Notes: generated by a model from the letters alone, not told the origin. DNA of 64,000 bases from Prosthecobacter algae (GCF_039542385.1 NZ_BAABIA010000001.1:682001-746000); one strand, 5' to 3'; shown: positions 1 through 11,371, numbered from the stretch's first letter. Program-made: numbers and translations.

Positions 1-1004
1 GCGAGGTCGCGTCCTTTGAAGGAGACATTGCCGCCCTGGGCCCCGGTGGGGGCGCGGCGCAAAGTGGCATCGTTCGGCTTCAGTTCCAGCATGTGGCCTT
101 TGTGCATCCAGGCTTCATAGACGAGGTCGCGCGGTTCTGGCGTGGCCTCGATGAGGCCGATCATGTACAGCATGGGAACGTTTGAGACGCAGGCACCCGA
201 GCGCAGCGTTCCCCAGACGGCCCCGCCAGGGCCGGGATTGATGGACTCCACCCCACGCACCGTGATGCGATACCAGCCATCGTCTGGAACGGCAGTGGCG
301 GTCATCTTGCCAAAGAACTGGAGCGTGATGGGCCAGGAGAGACTGCGTCCATCGCGGGATTCCGGGCCACGATAGTTGCCACGGGTGACTTCCGCCAGTT
401 GATCGGGGGTGAAGGACTTGCTGAATTTGGCATCGCCTTTCAGCACGCGCTCAAAGGCTTCGGCCAGGGCTAGGTCTGCCACATCCAGGTAACGGGCGAG
501 CTGGTGGTGGGAAAGCTGCTGGCCGTCCGCCACGGTGGCAAAGCCGTGCGATTCAGGATCCTCCGGCAGCAGATCTTTGAGTGGGATATCAATGCCCAGG
601 AGATCATGAATCGTATGTTCATACTCCACACGGGTGAGCCTGCGGCTGCGCACCCGGCCTAGCCTGGCGGTCTCTTCTTGATCTGCGCGAGTGAGATCGC
701 CTTGCAGCTTGGACAGGAAGGTTTTCACCGCAGCCGCTTCTGGGCGATCGCTTTTTTTGGGCGGCATTTCGCCTTCATGCACCCGGTCAAACACTCGCAC
801 CCAACGGCGCAGGCTCTCTGGATTCTTCAGGTCAAAACTCACCGCCTGGAGATTCAGGCCACCCTTTTGCACATCGTCGTCATGGCACTCCACGCAGTGC
901 TGATCCAGAAACGCAGACACAGGGGCTGGTGGCGGAGTAGGGGCTGCATGGAGCGAACTCAGCAGTAGAGCCGAGGTGAGCAGAACGGAAAAGCGGGGGG
1001 GCAT
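1..1004 (-). CDS. Planctomycete-type cytochrome c protein (DUF1587/DUF1592 family), partial
   Basis: This reading frame begins at the ATG at 1004 and runs off the left edge, so only the N-terminal 334 residues are present. It opens with a signal peptide (MPPRFSVLLTSALLLSSLHA). Near residue 37 there is one c-type heme motif, CVECH, followed by the MPP/KLT pattern of planctomycete cytochrome C domains. A segment around residue 125 (RRLTRVEYEHTIHDLLGID) is the hallmark of DUF1587, which normally precedes DUF1592, DUF1588 and DUF1585 domains in proteins of about 800 residues. These large secreted proteins are typical of Planctomycetes and Verrucomicrobia. Their biochemical role is not established; a periplasmic redox function is inferred from the heme motif. 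The remaining domains lie outside the window. Confidence 0.85.
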   Translation of the reverse strand, partial: MPPRFSVLLTSALLLSSLHAAPTPPPAPVSAFLDQHCVECHDDDVQKGGLNLQAVSFDLKNPESLRRWVRVFDRVHEGEMPPKKSDRPEAAAVKTFLSKLQGDLTRADQEETARLGRVRSRRLTRVEYEHTIHDLLGIDIPLKDLLPEDPESHGFATVADGQQLSHHQLARYLDVADLALAEAFERVLKGDAKFSKSFTPDQLAEVTRGNYRGPESRDGRSLSWPITLQFFGKMTATAVPDDGWYRITVRGVESINPGPGGAVWGTLRSGACVSNVPMLYMIGLIEATPEPRDLVYEAWMHKGHMLELKPNDATLRRAPTGAQGGNVSFKGRDL

Positions 1005-1164
1005 TTTAAGGGGAACGCAGGAAACGGGGGCAGTTATCAGCGGCTTGCGTGCCACCAGTTCATCCGGTGGATGATGGCGCAGAATGCTGGCTTCGGCAAA
1101 AAATCCTGTCGCAGGTGAGGACTCCGAAACGTTCTTGAACGGAAGCCGCGACTTTTACCAATCC

Positions 1165-1683
1165 ATGAAAACTCTCCTGACTCTCCTCTCCATGATCTCC
1201 CTCTCCGTCTCCGCTGCCGATCTTCAGGCCATCCCGCTGAAAACGATCGATGGCAAAGATGCCTCCTTGAAAGACTACGCGGGCAAGGTGCTGCTGATCG
1301 TGAACGTGGCCTCCGAATGCGGCTACACCAGCCAGTATGCTGGCCTGCAGGCACTGCATGAAAAGTATGCGAAGGATGGGTTCTCCGTGCTCGGCTTTCC
1401 CTGCAATGACTTTGGTGGTCAGGAGCCAGGCTCAGAGGCCGACATCAAGACCTTTTGCAGCAGCCGCTACAAGGTCAGCTTTCCCATGTTTTCCAAGGTC
1501 TCCATCACCGGGGAAAACAAACACCCACTGTTTGCTGAGCTGACCTCCACCAAACCAGTGCAGTGGAACTTTGAAAAGTTTCTGTTGGGCAAGGATGGTC
1601 AAGTGATCGCTCGCTATGGTTCGGATGCCGAACCTGAAGGTGGGGACATCGAGGCGGCTGTAAAAACGGCCTTGGTAAAATAG
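1165..1683 (+). CDS. Secreted glutathione peroxidase-like thiol peroxidase
   Basis: The protein has 172 residues and reduces hydroperoxides, probably with thioredoxin-type reductants as for most bacterial Cys-GPx enzymes. The peroxidatic cysteine lies in NVASECGYTSQY, the second family motif is GFPCNDFGGQEPG, and the Trp/Asn motif is WNFEKFLLG. The Gln of the usual FPCNQF motif is Asp here, a variation I believe also occurs in other bacterial members. I chose the ATG at 1165 because it gives a clean signal peptide (MKTLLTLLSMISLSVSAA), which suggests the periplasm; the frame is open upstream to 1084. It is divergent from the cytochrome gene to its left. Confidence 0.88.
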   Translation: MKTLLTLLSMISLSVSAADLQAIPLKTIDGKDASLKDYAGKVLLIVNVASECGYTSQYAGLQALHEKYAKDGFSVLGFPCNDFGGQEPGSEADIKTFCSSRYKVSFPMFSKVSITGENKHPLFAELTSTKPVQWNFEKFLLGKDGQVIARYGSDAEPEGGDIEAAVKTALVK

Positions 1684-1856
1684 GCTTATAAAATAAAACT
1701 TTTAACCTTTTCTGAATCCGTCTGTGTTTTCGCAACGCAAATGCTTGTGTGAACACTCAATCTTTGACATGGATGAACCCATCCGCCTCTCGGGGCGGAA
1801 AATGGGTGTTTCCTGTCACGGTCGCGAGACGCCCCCAAGCTGTTCCAGTCTCCCTC

Positions 1857-2423
1857 ATGCCTTCCTCTGAAATCAGCGATGAATCTCTGCTCCAGCGCGC
1901 CGGTGCTGGAGACATGCGCGCCTTTGAGGTGCTGTATGATCGTTATTCACCTCGATTGTTAGGCCTCCTGCGCCAGATGCTGGGGGATGAGCGCGAGGCG
2001 GAGGACGTGTTGCAGGAAGGGTTTCTCTACCTTTGGGACCACGCCCGTGACTATGATGTGGGCCGCAGCCGCGCCTTCACCTGGACCGTGATGATTTTCC
2101 GCCACAAGGCCATTGATCGGATGCGGGCGTTAGGACGGCGCCAGCGCCTGAATGAAACCGCAGCCATCGAGCACGCCACCCTGGGGGTCTCTGGCAATAG
2201 TGCAGACGAAACCATGCAGATGAAAGAACGCCAAAAGCAGGTGCACGCTGCCCTGCTGGCCCTGCCCGGCGAGCAGAGAAAACTGATCGAGTTCGCCTTT
2301 TTAAAGGGACTCACTCACCAAGCCATTGCCGAAGACATGCACCTGCCCCTGGGCACCGTGAAAACGCATATCCGGCGCGGCCTGCTGAAACTGCGAGACC
2401 TCATGAAAGGAGGGCGCGCGTGA
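1857..2423 (+). CDS. ECF-type RNA polymerase sigma factor
   Basis: This 188-residue protein has the two sigma-70 regions of ECF factors. Region 2 starts around residue 20 (FEVLYDRYSPRLLGLLRQML) and continues through EAEDVLQEGFLYLW; region 4 near the C-terminus includes ALPGEQRKLIEFAFLKG and the HTH part HLPLGTVKTHIRRGLLKL. It would direct RNA polymerase to a regulon I cannot define here. I chose the ATG at 1857 because the upstream extension to 1749 looks non-homologous. Its TGA overlaps the start of the next gene, an RskA-like anti-sigma factor, so the two are co-translated. The pairing resembles the SigK/RskA type, where the membrane anti-sigma holds the sigma factor until a signal arrives. 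Confidence 0.93.
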   Translation: MPSSEISDESLLQRAGAGDMRAFEVLYDRYSPRLLGLLRQMLGDEREAEDVLQEGFLYLWDHARDYDVGRSRAFTWTVMIFRHKAIDRMRALGRRQRLNETAAIEHATLGVSGNSADETMQMKERQKQVHAALLALPGEQRKLIEFAFLKGLTHQAIAEDMHLPLGTVKTHIRRGLLKLRDLMKGGRA

Positions 2424-3325
2424 TGGACGAGCAACAAGAAGAACTGGCAGCGCTGAACGCACTGCATGCCCTGGATGATTCCGAGCGAAGCGCGCTGGAA
2501 ATTTCGCGCAGTCGTGACGCTGAGCTGGACGATCTGGCCGCTGAGCTTGAACTGACGGCGGCGGAACTCGCCTCCCTGGTGCCTGCGGTCACTCCGCCAC
2601 CAGCCCTGAAAGCCTCCATCATGGCTCAAGTGCGCGAGCGCGCCTCTGCCAAGAAATTGAAAAGCCCGGCGACTTCTTCACGTGCACAGCCCATCGCCTG
2701 GGGCATGGCTGCAGTGTTGGCGGCTGGTTGTTTCTGGCTCTGGAACGAACGCAGCCAACTGGCGCAGCAAGTGGCCGCGATGGCAGAAGTAGAAGCGGAA
2801 GCACGCAACCAGCTCATCCGGGTGCGCGATGAACGCGATGCTCTGGACGAGAAAAACGCGAAAGCCGCCCAGGAGATGGGGCAGCTTGCCGCCCAACTCG
2901 AAGGCATGCGTGAGCGCAGCCAGATCACTCAGCAGCAGTTGGTGACTCTCACTCAGGAGATCTCCGAGCTGCGGAAAAAGGATGCCTTTGCCCAGGTGCA
3001 AATCGCGACGCTGCAAAGTACTGTGGCCGCCTACAAAGAGGGCGTGGCTGTGGTGGTCTGGGACAGTGAGAAACACCAAGGACTGCTGAAACTGGAAAAG
3101 ATGCCGCCTGTGGAATCTGGCAAGGACTACCAGCTCTGGGTAGTGGACCCGAAGAATCCAACACCTGTGAATGCAGGGGTGGTGCAGGTGGATGCTCAGG
3201 GCTTTGCCAAAGTGGAGTTCAAGCCTGTGGATGATGTCAGCAGTGCGGCGAAATTTGCTCTCAGTGTCGAGCGAGAGGGCGGTGTGCTGAAGAACGAAGG
3301 CCCCATCATCCTCATCGGCCCTTGA
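2423..3325 (+). CDS. Anti-sigma-K factor RskA-like membrane protein
   Basis: The protein has 300 residues from the ATG at 2423; a GTG at 2420 is directly adjacent. A strong Shine-Dalgarno (AAAGGAGGG) lies inside the end of the sigma gene. Residues 1-75 form the cytoplasmic, acidic, helical anti-sigma segment. A single transmembrane helix follows near residue 90 (IAWGMAAVLAAGCFWLW), then a long coiled coil of about 95 residues. The C-terminal RskA domain includes the pattern DYQLWVVDPKNPTPVNAGV. The architecture predicts an inner-membrane protein that binds the sigma factor inside and senses envelope conditions outside. The long periplasmic coiled coil is an elaboration compared with the compact actinobacterial RskA. 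Confidence 0.88.
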   Translation: MDEQQEELAALNALHALDDSERSALEISRSRDAELDDLAAELELTAAELASLVPAVTPPPALKASIMAQVRERASAKKLKSPATSSRAQPIAWGMAAVLAAGCFWLWNERSQLAQQVAAMAEVEAEARNQLIRVRDERDALDEKNAKAAQEMGQLAAQLEGMRERSQITQQQLVTLTQEISELRKKDAFAQVQIATLQSTVAAYKEGVAVVVWDSEKHQGLLKLEKMPPVESGKDYQLWVVDPKNPTPVNAGVVQVDAQGFAKVEFKPVDDVSSAAKFALSVEREGGVLKNEGPIILIGP

Positions 3326-3340
3326 TAGCTTTGCCACGAA

Positions 3341-3366
3341 TGCCCTCACTCTAGTGAGGGCATTTT
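3341..3366 (+). terminator. Rho-independent terminator of the sigma/anti-sigma operon
   Basis: A 9-bp perfect stem (TGCCCTCAC/GTGAGGGCA) with a four-base loop is followed by TTTTCGTTT, 13 bases after the anti-sigma stop codon. Confidence 0.85.
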
Positions 3367-3466
3367 CGTTTGCATCCTTCGCGATAGATAGGGCAACATT
3401 ACTTCGGAGGCAAAAGGGCTTGTCCCCGCCATGTACGGCCAGCCTGTTGCCACTCCGATATCCACG

Positions 3467-3495
3467 AAAAAAGCCCATGCTTTCGCATGGGCTTT
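3467..3495 (-). terminator. Rho-independent terminator of the cytochrome/FGE-like gene
   Basis: An 11-bp perfect stem (AAAGCCCATGC/GCATGGGCTTT, loop TTTC) ends in a run of six T on the minus strand. It lies about 25 bases downstream of the stop at 3519. Confidence 0.85.
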
Positions 3496-3518
3496 GGACT
3501 TTACCGGGAGGCGGAGGA

Positions 3519-5264
3519 TTACTCGCGCGCTACGCCGTTGTTCCAGGCGGAGTACATTTCCTCGACGGTGGGGATTTCCAGCGTGCGGACGATGCGGAAG
3601 CCCAGCCAGGTGGCATCGGTGAGATACCAGATGCTCTTGGGCAACTGCGGGTCTTGCTGTTTCCAGGCAGGCTCCGAAGCACGGCGGGAGGCGCTGCGGA
3701 GGAATTCGGCATCGTCATCGTAGGTGCCGCCACGGGCAGTGTGTGGGTAGGGGGTCTTGGAAGGAACCCACTTGTTACCCACAGCTCCGTTGCCCAGGCT
3801 TTTGTAGGTGCCTTCGTTGTATTGGTCCAGCGTCCACTCGCAGACGTTGCCATAGATGTCGTAGAGGCCCCAGGGATTGGGCTTCTTCTTGCCGATGGTG
3901 CTGTATTGGAAGTTAGGCGCGTTGTCGAAATACCAGGCGTATTCGCCGAGGTCTTTCGGATCGTCACCAAAGAAGTAGGCGGTGGTGGTGCCGGCGCGGG
4001 CAGCGTATTCCCACTCAGCCTCGGTAGGCAAGCGGTAGAAATGGCCGGTCTGGGCGCTGAGCCACTGGCAATATTTGTTGGCGGCGTGCTGCGTCATGCA
4101 GATGGCGGGGAAGCCATTGCGGCCCATGCCAAAGTCCATCGGCTGGTAGGGCGGGGTCGGCTGGGAGATGAGGTCTTCCGGTTTGTCGTTAGGCGACCAC
4201 ACTTTGCGGCTGCCATCCTTGTTGCGGCCTTCAGCGGTGAGCTGGAAGGGTTCGTACTCATCCCATGTCACCTCGTATTTGCCGATCCAGAAAGGCTTGA
4301 TCTGCACCTTCACCTGCGGGCCTTCATCATCCGCACGATTCGCTTCGCCTGCCGGGCTGCCAAGCAGGAACTCACCACCCTTGATGGCCACCATAGAGTA
4401 TGGAGCACCCGTCTTTGGCACCTTGGCATCATACGACTTCATGTCGGCCTCAGTCTTTTCCTTGGCGGTGGCGACGATCTTGGCGTGGATCTTTTTCACC
4501 AGTTCCATCGTGTCTGGATTGTTGGTGGGGGCGGCGCCTTTTTCTTTGGCCTTGAGGGTCACACCTTCCGGCCACACGGCCCCTTGCTCGATCCAGCCTT
4601 TCAGCATGGCGATTTCTTCTTTCTTCAGGGGGCCGCCGCTTTTGGCCGGCGGCATGAGATCGTCGTCATCTGCACCCAGGGTGGTGAGATGATAAACGGC
4701 GCTTTTGGCTAGGTCGAAGGCGACGATGTTAGGGGCGTTTTCGCCGCTTTCGAAGGCTTCCTTTTTCGTGCTGAGGATGTAGTCTCCTTTGTCCTTTTCA
4801 GGGTTGTGGCAGCTCACACAGTTCTGTTCCAGGATGGGCTGGATGTGCTTCACGAAGTCAATGCGAGGCTTCACTTCCAGGGTCACACCGGCGGGCCATT
4901 CGGCACCCTGTTCGATCCAGTTTTTGATGACTTCGATCTGGTTGGCGGCCAGGAGGCCTTCTTTGACTGGCGGCATCACCATTTCATCTTCGGCTGGAAG
5001 GATGAGGGTGGTGTAAATGGCACTCTTTTTCAGGTCGCCCGCTGTCAGGCCTGGGCCGTTTTCATTTCCCTTGATCATGTCTTCCTTCGTGTGCAGACGG
5101 AAGTCGCCTTTGTCTTTGTCTACACCGTGGCAGTGCGTGCAGGCAGCTTCGAGGATGGGTTTGACCTGGGTATGGAAATCCACCTTCGTGGCGGCTGCCG
5201 CGGTGAGTCCGGGCATCGCAGCGAGGGCGAGAAGGGCAGAGGTTAGTGGGCGGTGGGCTGACAT
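3519..5264 (-). CDS. Di-heme PSCyt1-type cytochrome fused to an FGE/SUMF1-like domain
   Basis: The ATG at 5264 gives 581 residues with a signal peptide ending near AAMPGLTAAAA. Two tandem planctomycete cytochrome C domains follow, with heme motifs CTHCH and CVSCH. Each is followed by an MPP motif and a WIEQGA(E/V)WP segment, indicating internal duplication. The C-terminal half is a formylglycine-generating-enzyme-like domain (GGEFLLGSPAGEANRADDEGP, YEVTWDEYEPF, RLPTEAEWEYAARAGTTT, NVCEWTLDQY, ARGGTYDDDAEFLRSASR, WLGFRIVRT). The two active-site cysteines of true FGE enzymes are absent near the C-terminus, so sulfatase activation is unlikely. Its actual role is unknown. It stands alone, with its own terminator. 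Confidence 0.87.
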   Translation of the reverse strand: MSAHRPLTSALLALAAMPGLTAAAATKVDFHTQVKPILEAACTHCHGVDKDKGDFRLHTKEDMIKGNENGPGLTAGDLKKSAIYTTLILPAEDEMVMPPVKEGLLAANQIEVIKNWIEQGAEWPAGVTLEVKPRIDFVKHIQPILEQNCVSCHNPEKDKGDYILSTKKEAFESGENAPNIVAFDLAKSAVYHLTTLGADDDDLMPPAKSGGPLKKEEIAMLKGWIEQGAVWPEGVTLKAKEKGAAPTNNPDTMELVKKIHAKIVATAKEKTEADMKSYDAKVPKTGAPYSMVAIKGGEFLLGSPAGEANRADDEGPQVKVQIKPFWIGKYEVTWDEYEPFQLTAEGRNKDGSRKVWSPNDKPEDLISQPTPPYQPMDFGMGRNGFPAICMTQHAANKYCQWLSAQTGHFYRLPTEAEWEYAARAGTTTAYFFGDDPKDLGEYAWYFDNAPNFQYSTIGKKKPNPWGLYDIYGNVCEWTLDQYNEGTYKSLGNGAVGNKWVPSKTPYPHTARGGTYDDDAEFLRSASRRASEPAWKQQDPQLPKSIWYLTDATWLGFRIVRTLEIPTVEEMYSAWNNGVARE

Positions 5265-5501
5265 GGAAGGCTTGGTTTTAGCATGAGTGGACGTTTTTGT
5301 CCACCCAGGAGGGGGGCGACGGTAACAGCGGCTGAGGATGGGTTTCTGGATGGGAAAGGTCTTCAACTTTTGAAGACCGCGATTTGTACGTCACTTCCGA
5401 GCCGATTCTGACGCCAATCTGTATTATTCTGCTTGTTGGCAAGATCATCGTGCTCTTTGGCGCTTCTCCTTTGAGTCACTGTTACGATTTGTCCACCCTT
5501 G

Positions 5502-6965
5502 ATGAAATTGCTTTTTCTCACCGCCTCCTTCTTTTGGATTCTCGCCCCCGTGCTGCCCGCAGGGCTGACGCTGCGTTCGCTCGGGGCGAAGGGCGATGGT
5601 GTGACGGATGATCGTTCGGCCATTGAGGCTGCTTTGAAGCAAAGCGCCGGCCAGCCGGTGGATGGCGAGGGGCTGACCTATGCCGTGCATGGCTCCGTCC
5701 ACGCCCGTGTGGCGGTGGATCTGAGCAACGCCACTCTCCTGCAAACAATGGGCGCTGTGGACACGGCGAAGTTTATCCGCTCCACTCAAAACACCACGGC
5801 TCCCACGGTGGTGCCGCCAGAGTCTTTGACCAAGATGGTCAATGGAGTGCCGCTGCTGCGCTATGATGCCGTGGCCACCTATGCCGAAGATCCGCTGGTG
5901 ACTGGGGCCGATCTGCAGGCCATTCGCGCGATGCTAAACATCCGCACGCTTTTCATCTATGGCACCGACAACCAACCGGTGCCGGTGAAGCTGGCCAAGG
6001 TGAAAATCCTGCGTGGCAATCACGCCGAGGCTGGCATGCACTCGAACTCTGCCGGACTCTATCTGGTGAATGCAGGCCCAGTCACGCTGAAGGAGATCGA
6101 GATCACTGGCGATGGCAAGGGGGCAGGCCTCTACCTCAACCGCTGTGCGAAGGTGCGGATGGATGGGCTGAACATCCATGACATCCATTGGGCCCCGTAT
6201 GCAGGAGATGTGACGTTTTCCAGCGAGGTGCTGGCCCGTGACTTTGGCTGGAACAACAGCCCCATGTATGATTTTGATGAGCGTGCCGGGCGCTTCATCC
6301 GCGTGCGGGTGCAGGAGCAGCTTACCGGCATGACGATTGGCAATTCCGAAGATGTAGAGATCATTAACTCACGGATCGAGCGGATCGGTACCCGCATTGA
6401 TGGCAAGTTCCTGCCTTGGCAGGCCGATGGCGTGACCGTGGGCGGTGTGAAGGGACTGGTGATGCGGGACTGCGTGATCACGAATACCTGGGAGGGCATT
6501 GATCTCACAGGCAAAGGTGTGGATGGCTTTGTACAAGAGAACATCCGCATCAGCGACAGTTTCGCTTACGGCTTCAAGTACGCGCATCCGCAAAAGAACG
6601 GCAAAGTCATCAACTGCACTTCGGAGCGCGCAGGCTACCGCAGTTTCACCATCGGGTCCGAGAGCGAGAACATCGAATTCATCAACTGTGCTGCTTTGGA
6701 AACTGGAGTGCAGGGTTACTGGGTGCGCCCTGGTCGGCCTTCTAACGGCATCGCAGGATTTGAACTCGGCTTCGGTGATGGTCTATCCCCGCGCAACATC
6801 ACTCTCAAAAACTGCCGCGCTGAAAACGTGCAGTTCCCGCAGGCGATGGAGTTTGGTTTTTCAACCAGTGACCGTGCGCGAAACCCTGAGCTGAACATCC
6901 GGCTGATCAATCCCAAGACTGTCGGCGCGACCATCCGGGCGATTGATGGATTCAAAGCGGAGTGA
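5502..6965 (+). CDS. Secreted right-handed beta-helix protein (pectate lyase superfamily 3 type)
   Basis: The 487-residue protein starts at the ATG at 5502 (a TTG precedes it) with a signal peptide ending at LAPVLPA. Immediately after is the motif LGAKGDGVTDDRSAIEAAL, the N-terminal signature of pectate-lyase/exopolygalacturonase-type beta-helices. The rest consists of short repeated strands rich in N, G and D (for example NIRISDSFAYGFKYAHPQKN). This fold is typical of polysaccharide lyases, glycoside hydrolases and surface adhesins. Substrate and activity cannot be assigned, because no complete catalytic motif of a known pectate lyase is apparent. It has no clear operon partner. Confidence 0.82.
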   Translation: MKLLFLTASFFWILAPVLPAGLTLRSLGAKGDGVTDDRSAIEAALKQSAGQPVDGEGLTYAVHGSVHARVAVDLSNATLLQTMGAVDTAKFIRSTQNTTAPTVVPPESLTKMVNGVPLLRYDAVATYAEDPLVTGADLQAIRAMLNIRTLFIYGTDNQPVPVKLAKVKILRGNHAEAGMHSNSAGLYLVNAGPVTLKEIEITGDGKGAGLYLNRCAKVRMDGLNIHDIHWAPYAGDVTFSSEVLARDFGWNNSPMYDFDERAGRFIRVRVQEQLTGMTIGNSEDVEIINSRIERIGTRIDGKFLPWQADGVTVGGVKGLVMRDCVITNTWEGIDLTGKGVDGFVQENIRISDSFAYGFKYAHPQKNGKVINCTSERAGYRSFTIGSESENIEFINCAALETGVQGYWVRPGRPSNGIAGFELGFGDGLSPRNITLKNCRAENVQFPQAMEFGFSTSDRARNPELNIRLINPKTVGATIRAIDGFKAE

Positions 6966-6969
6966 TGGG

Positions 6970-7080
6970 CTAGGCGTTGCCTGAGCAACTGCGCAGAACG
7001 AAAAATAGCACCGCACTGCCCGCCACGGAGACAAGAATTGAGCTGATACAGCCGAGCCGATTGGAGAAGAAGACGAACAT
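6970..7080 (-). CDS. Small conserved membrane protein (36 aa, SNRLGC motif)
   Basis: This 36-codon frame encodes an N-terminal MFVFFSNRLGC motif followed by one hydrophobic helix (ISSILVSVAGSAVLFFVLRS). The pattern FFSNRLGCxxSxLxS matches, from memory, a group of very short uncharacterised membrane proteins in actinobacteria and myxobacteria, which is why I consider it real despite its size. It lies downstream of the HPF-type gene on the same strand, about 70 bases away, and converges with the beta-helix gene. No strong ribosome binding site is visible. Function unknown; a single-pass inner-membrane location is inferred. Confidence 0.6.
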   Translation of the reverse strand: MFVFFSNRLGCISSILVSVAGSAVLFFVLRSCSGNA

Positions 7081-7148
7081 CGCGGTGGATGGTTGATTCA
7101 GCGGGCAGGAGCGGAAGACCGCCCCTGCTTACTGGTCGAATCTTTTCC

Positions 7149-7463
7149 TCAATGGCGCTGGAGGCGGTCCAGTGTGTGCTCAAGCGTGGCCTTTAGTTTT
7201 TCGGCAGCGCCGTCCATGGCGAATGCGATGGTTTCCGCCTTATGCGTTACGGCAATGGGCGGATGACCTTCCAGCCGTGCTTCCATCATGCAGCGCTTGT
7301 CTTGAGGGCCGCTCTTTTTGCTGTTCTCGTCATGAACATGAACTTCCACGCGTGTCACGTGGTCACTGACATGAGAAAGAGCGTCTGTGACGACGGCTTC
7401 AGCTTCAGCCGTGAATTCCTGACGGCCCGTGATGTGATTGTCGGTATTGACTTGGATGATCAT
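7149..7463 (-). CDS. HPF/RaiA-type ribosome-associated protein
   Basis: The 104-residue protein from the ATG at 7463 begins MIIQVNTDNHITGRQEF. It has the alternating beta-alpha layout of the sigma-54 modulation/S30EA fold, with the central strand RVEVHVHDEN and DKRCMMEARLEGHPPIAV. Family members bind the 30S subunit and either dimerise ribosomes or block translation in stationary phase. This one is the short type, with no C-terminal dimerisation domain. The helix AAEKLKATLEHTLDRLQRH ends the protein. The upstream reading frame to 7628 is not conserved-looking, so the short start is preferred. Confidence 0.8.
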   Translation of the reverse strand: MIIQVNTDNHITGRQEFTAEAEAVVTDALSHVSDHVTRVEVHVHDENSKKSGPQDKRCMMEARLEGHPPIAVTHKAETIAFAMDGAAEKLKATLEHTLDRLQRH

Positions 7464-7602
7464 GGTGGTTGGGGTTGTCGTTGTCTTATGTATTCGTTTG
7501 AGACAGTGGTTTGGCGTGGCTCGTTGAGATAAATAAGCGTGGATTTCCTGAATCGGCATCCGAGATGCAGACCAGCCTAGATGGGGACATGGCGGTCCGG
7601 TA

Positions 7603-10077
<2,475 letters not shown>

Positions 10078-10216
10078 GGGCGGTGAGGAGGCTCAAAACA
10101 AGCCGTGATGAGCGGGAGAAACGGGTGCCAGATATCGAAGCAAACCGAGAGAAGGCACCTGGGGAGCGGCATAAAACCGCCCCGAACCCTCACGATAGGC
10201 CAGAAATGGCCATTTG

Positions 10217-11371
10217 TCACGCCATCGTGACGACGACCGAGGGATCCCACTGGGCGCGTAGGTGGTGGACGGCGGCGATGATTTCCTGCACAGCCTGGGG
10301 AATTTCGGCCTCGGTGCTCAGCCTGGAGAGCGACAAACGCAGGGTGCTGGCGGCATGGCGTGCATCGTATCCCATGGCCTCCAGTACGTGAGAGGGGTGC
10401 AGGGAGGCGGTGTGGCAGGCGGAGCCGCCGGAACAGGCGATGCCTTTTTGATCCAGACGAATGAGTAGGGCGGCAGCATCCACACCAGGGAAATGAATGG
10501 AGGAGGTGGTGGGCAGGCGGGGAGCGGACTGGCTGTGGATTTCCACCTCCGGTAGGGCGGCGAGGAGCTGCTGTTCTAGCAGATCGTGCAGGGGACGGAT
10601 GTTGGCAGGGCTGTTCAGGGCCAGTTCGGCCGCTTTTCCCAGGGCGACGATGCCGGGGACGTTTTCCGTGCCGCTGCGCCGTTCCCTTTCCTGGCCACCG
10701 CCGATGATCAGGGGCTGAAAGGGGGCGTGGTGACTAACAAACAATGCGCCAATGCCTTTGGGCGTGTGCATCTTGTGCCCGCTGAAGCTGAGGTAGTCTA
10801 CGCCTACGCTGTGCACATCAACGGGCATCTTACCTACCATCTGCACGGCATCCGCATGCACCAGGGCTCCCGCAGTATGGGCCAGGGCGGCGATCTCGGC
10901 CATGGGCTGGATCACCCCCGTTTCATTGTTCGCCCAGAGCATGGAGACGAGGGCGGTTTGGCCGGGAACGAGAGCAGCCTGCAGGGCCTCCATGTCCAGC
11001 AGGCCATTCGAGTGTACAGGAATGCTTTTCACCTGGCCGCCCTGGGCCTGCCAGCGTGCGGCGCACTCCAGGGTGGCCGGGTGCTCGGTGGCACTGATGA
11101 TCAGCAGCGGACGATCTGGCCAGGTGTGACGGGCCGAAAGATGGATGGCGTTGATGCTCTCCGTGGCACCGCTGGTGAAGATGATCTCTGGGGCTTCGGC
11201 ACCGATGAGAGCGGCCACTTGTCCACGAGCCCGTTCCATGGCTCGGCGGGCAAAGCGGCCTGCGGCATGGGAGGAGGAGGCATTGCCATAGTGCTGGGAG
11301 AGAAAGGGCAGCATCGCCTCGATCACCGCCGGGTCAGGCGGTGTGGTGGCATTGGCATCTAGGTAGATCAT
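10217..11371 (-). CDS. Cysteine desulfurase (NifS/IscS type)
   Basis: This is a PLP enzyme of 384 residues that converts cysteine to alanine and a protein-bound persulfide for Fe-S cluster or thio-cofactor synthesis. Seen directly: N-terminus MIYLDANATTPPDPAVIEAM, IIFTSGATESINAIHL, the PLP lysine in SFSGHKMHTPKGIGALF, and the catalytic-cysteine loop GGSACHTASLHPSHVL near the C-terminus. The IscU/scaffold and IscR partners are not adjacent. The nearest genes are recO upstream and the U32 protein downstream. Length and motifs are normal for NifS-like enzymes. Confidence 0.92.
   Translation of the reverse strand: MIYLDANATTPPDPAVIEAMLPFLSQHYGNASSSHAAGRFARRAMERARGQVAALIGAEAPEIIFTSGATESINAIHLSARHTWPDRPLLIISATEHPATLECAARWQAQGGQVKSIPVHSNGLLDMEALQAALVPGQTALVSMLWANNETGVIQPMAEIAALAHTAGALVHADAVQMVGKMPVDVHSVGVDYLSFSGHKMHTPKGIGALFVSHHAPFQPLIIGGGQERERRSGTENVPGIVALGKAAELALNSPANIRPLHDLLEQQLLAALPEVEIHSQSAPRLPTTSSIHFPGVDAAALLIRLDQKGIACSGGSACHTASLHPSHVLEAMGYDARHAASTLRLSLSRLSTEAEIPQAVQEIIAAVHHLRAQWDPSVVVTMA

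Noticed and set aside
1684..1856. ECF-type autoregulated promoter before the sigma factor
   Set aside because: The leader is AT-rich and contains TTTGACATGG, but I cannot match a consistent -35/-10 pair for an unknown ECF group.
3354..4712. Long plus-strand open frame of 452 codons opposite the cytochrome/FGE-like gene
   Set aside because: It is antisense to a clear gene with heme and FGE-like motifs, has no recognisable domain, and is rich in G, R and V as expected for a shadow frame in GC-rich DNA.
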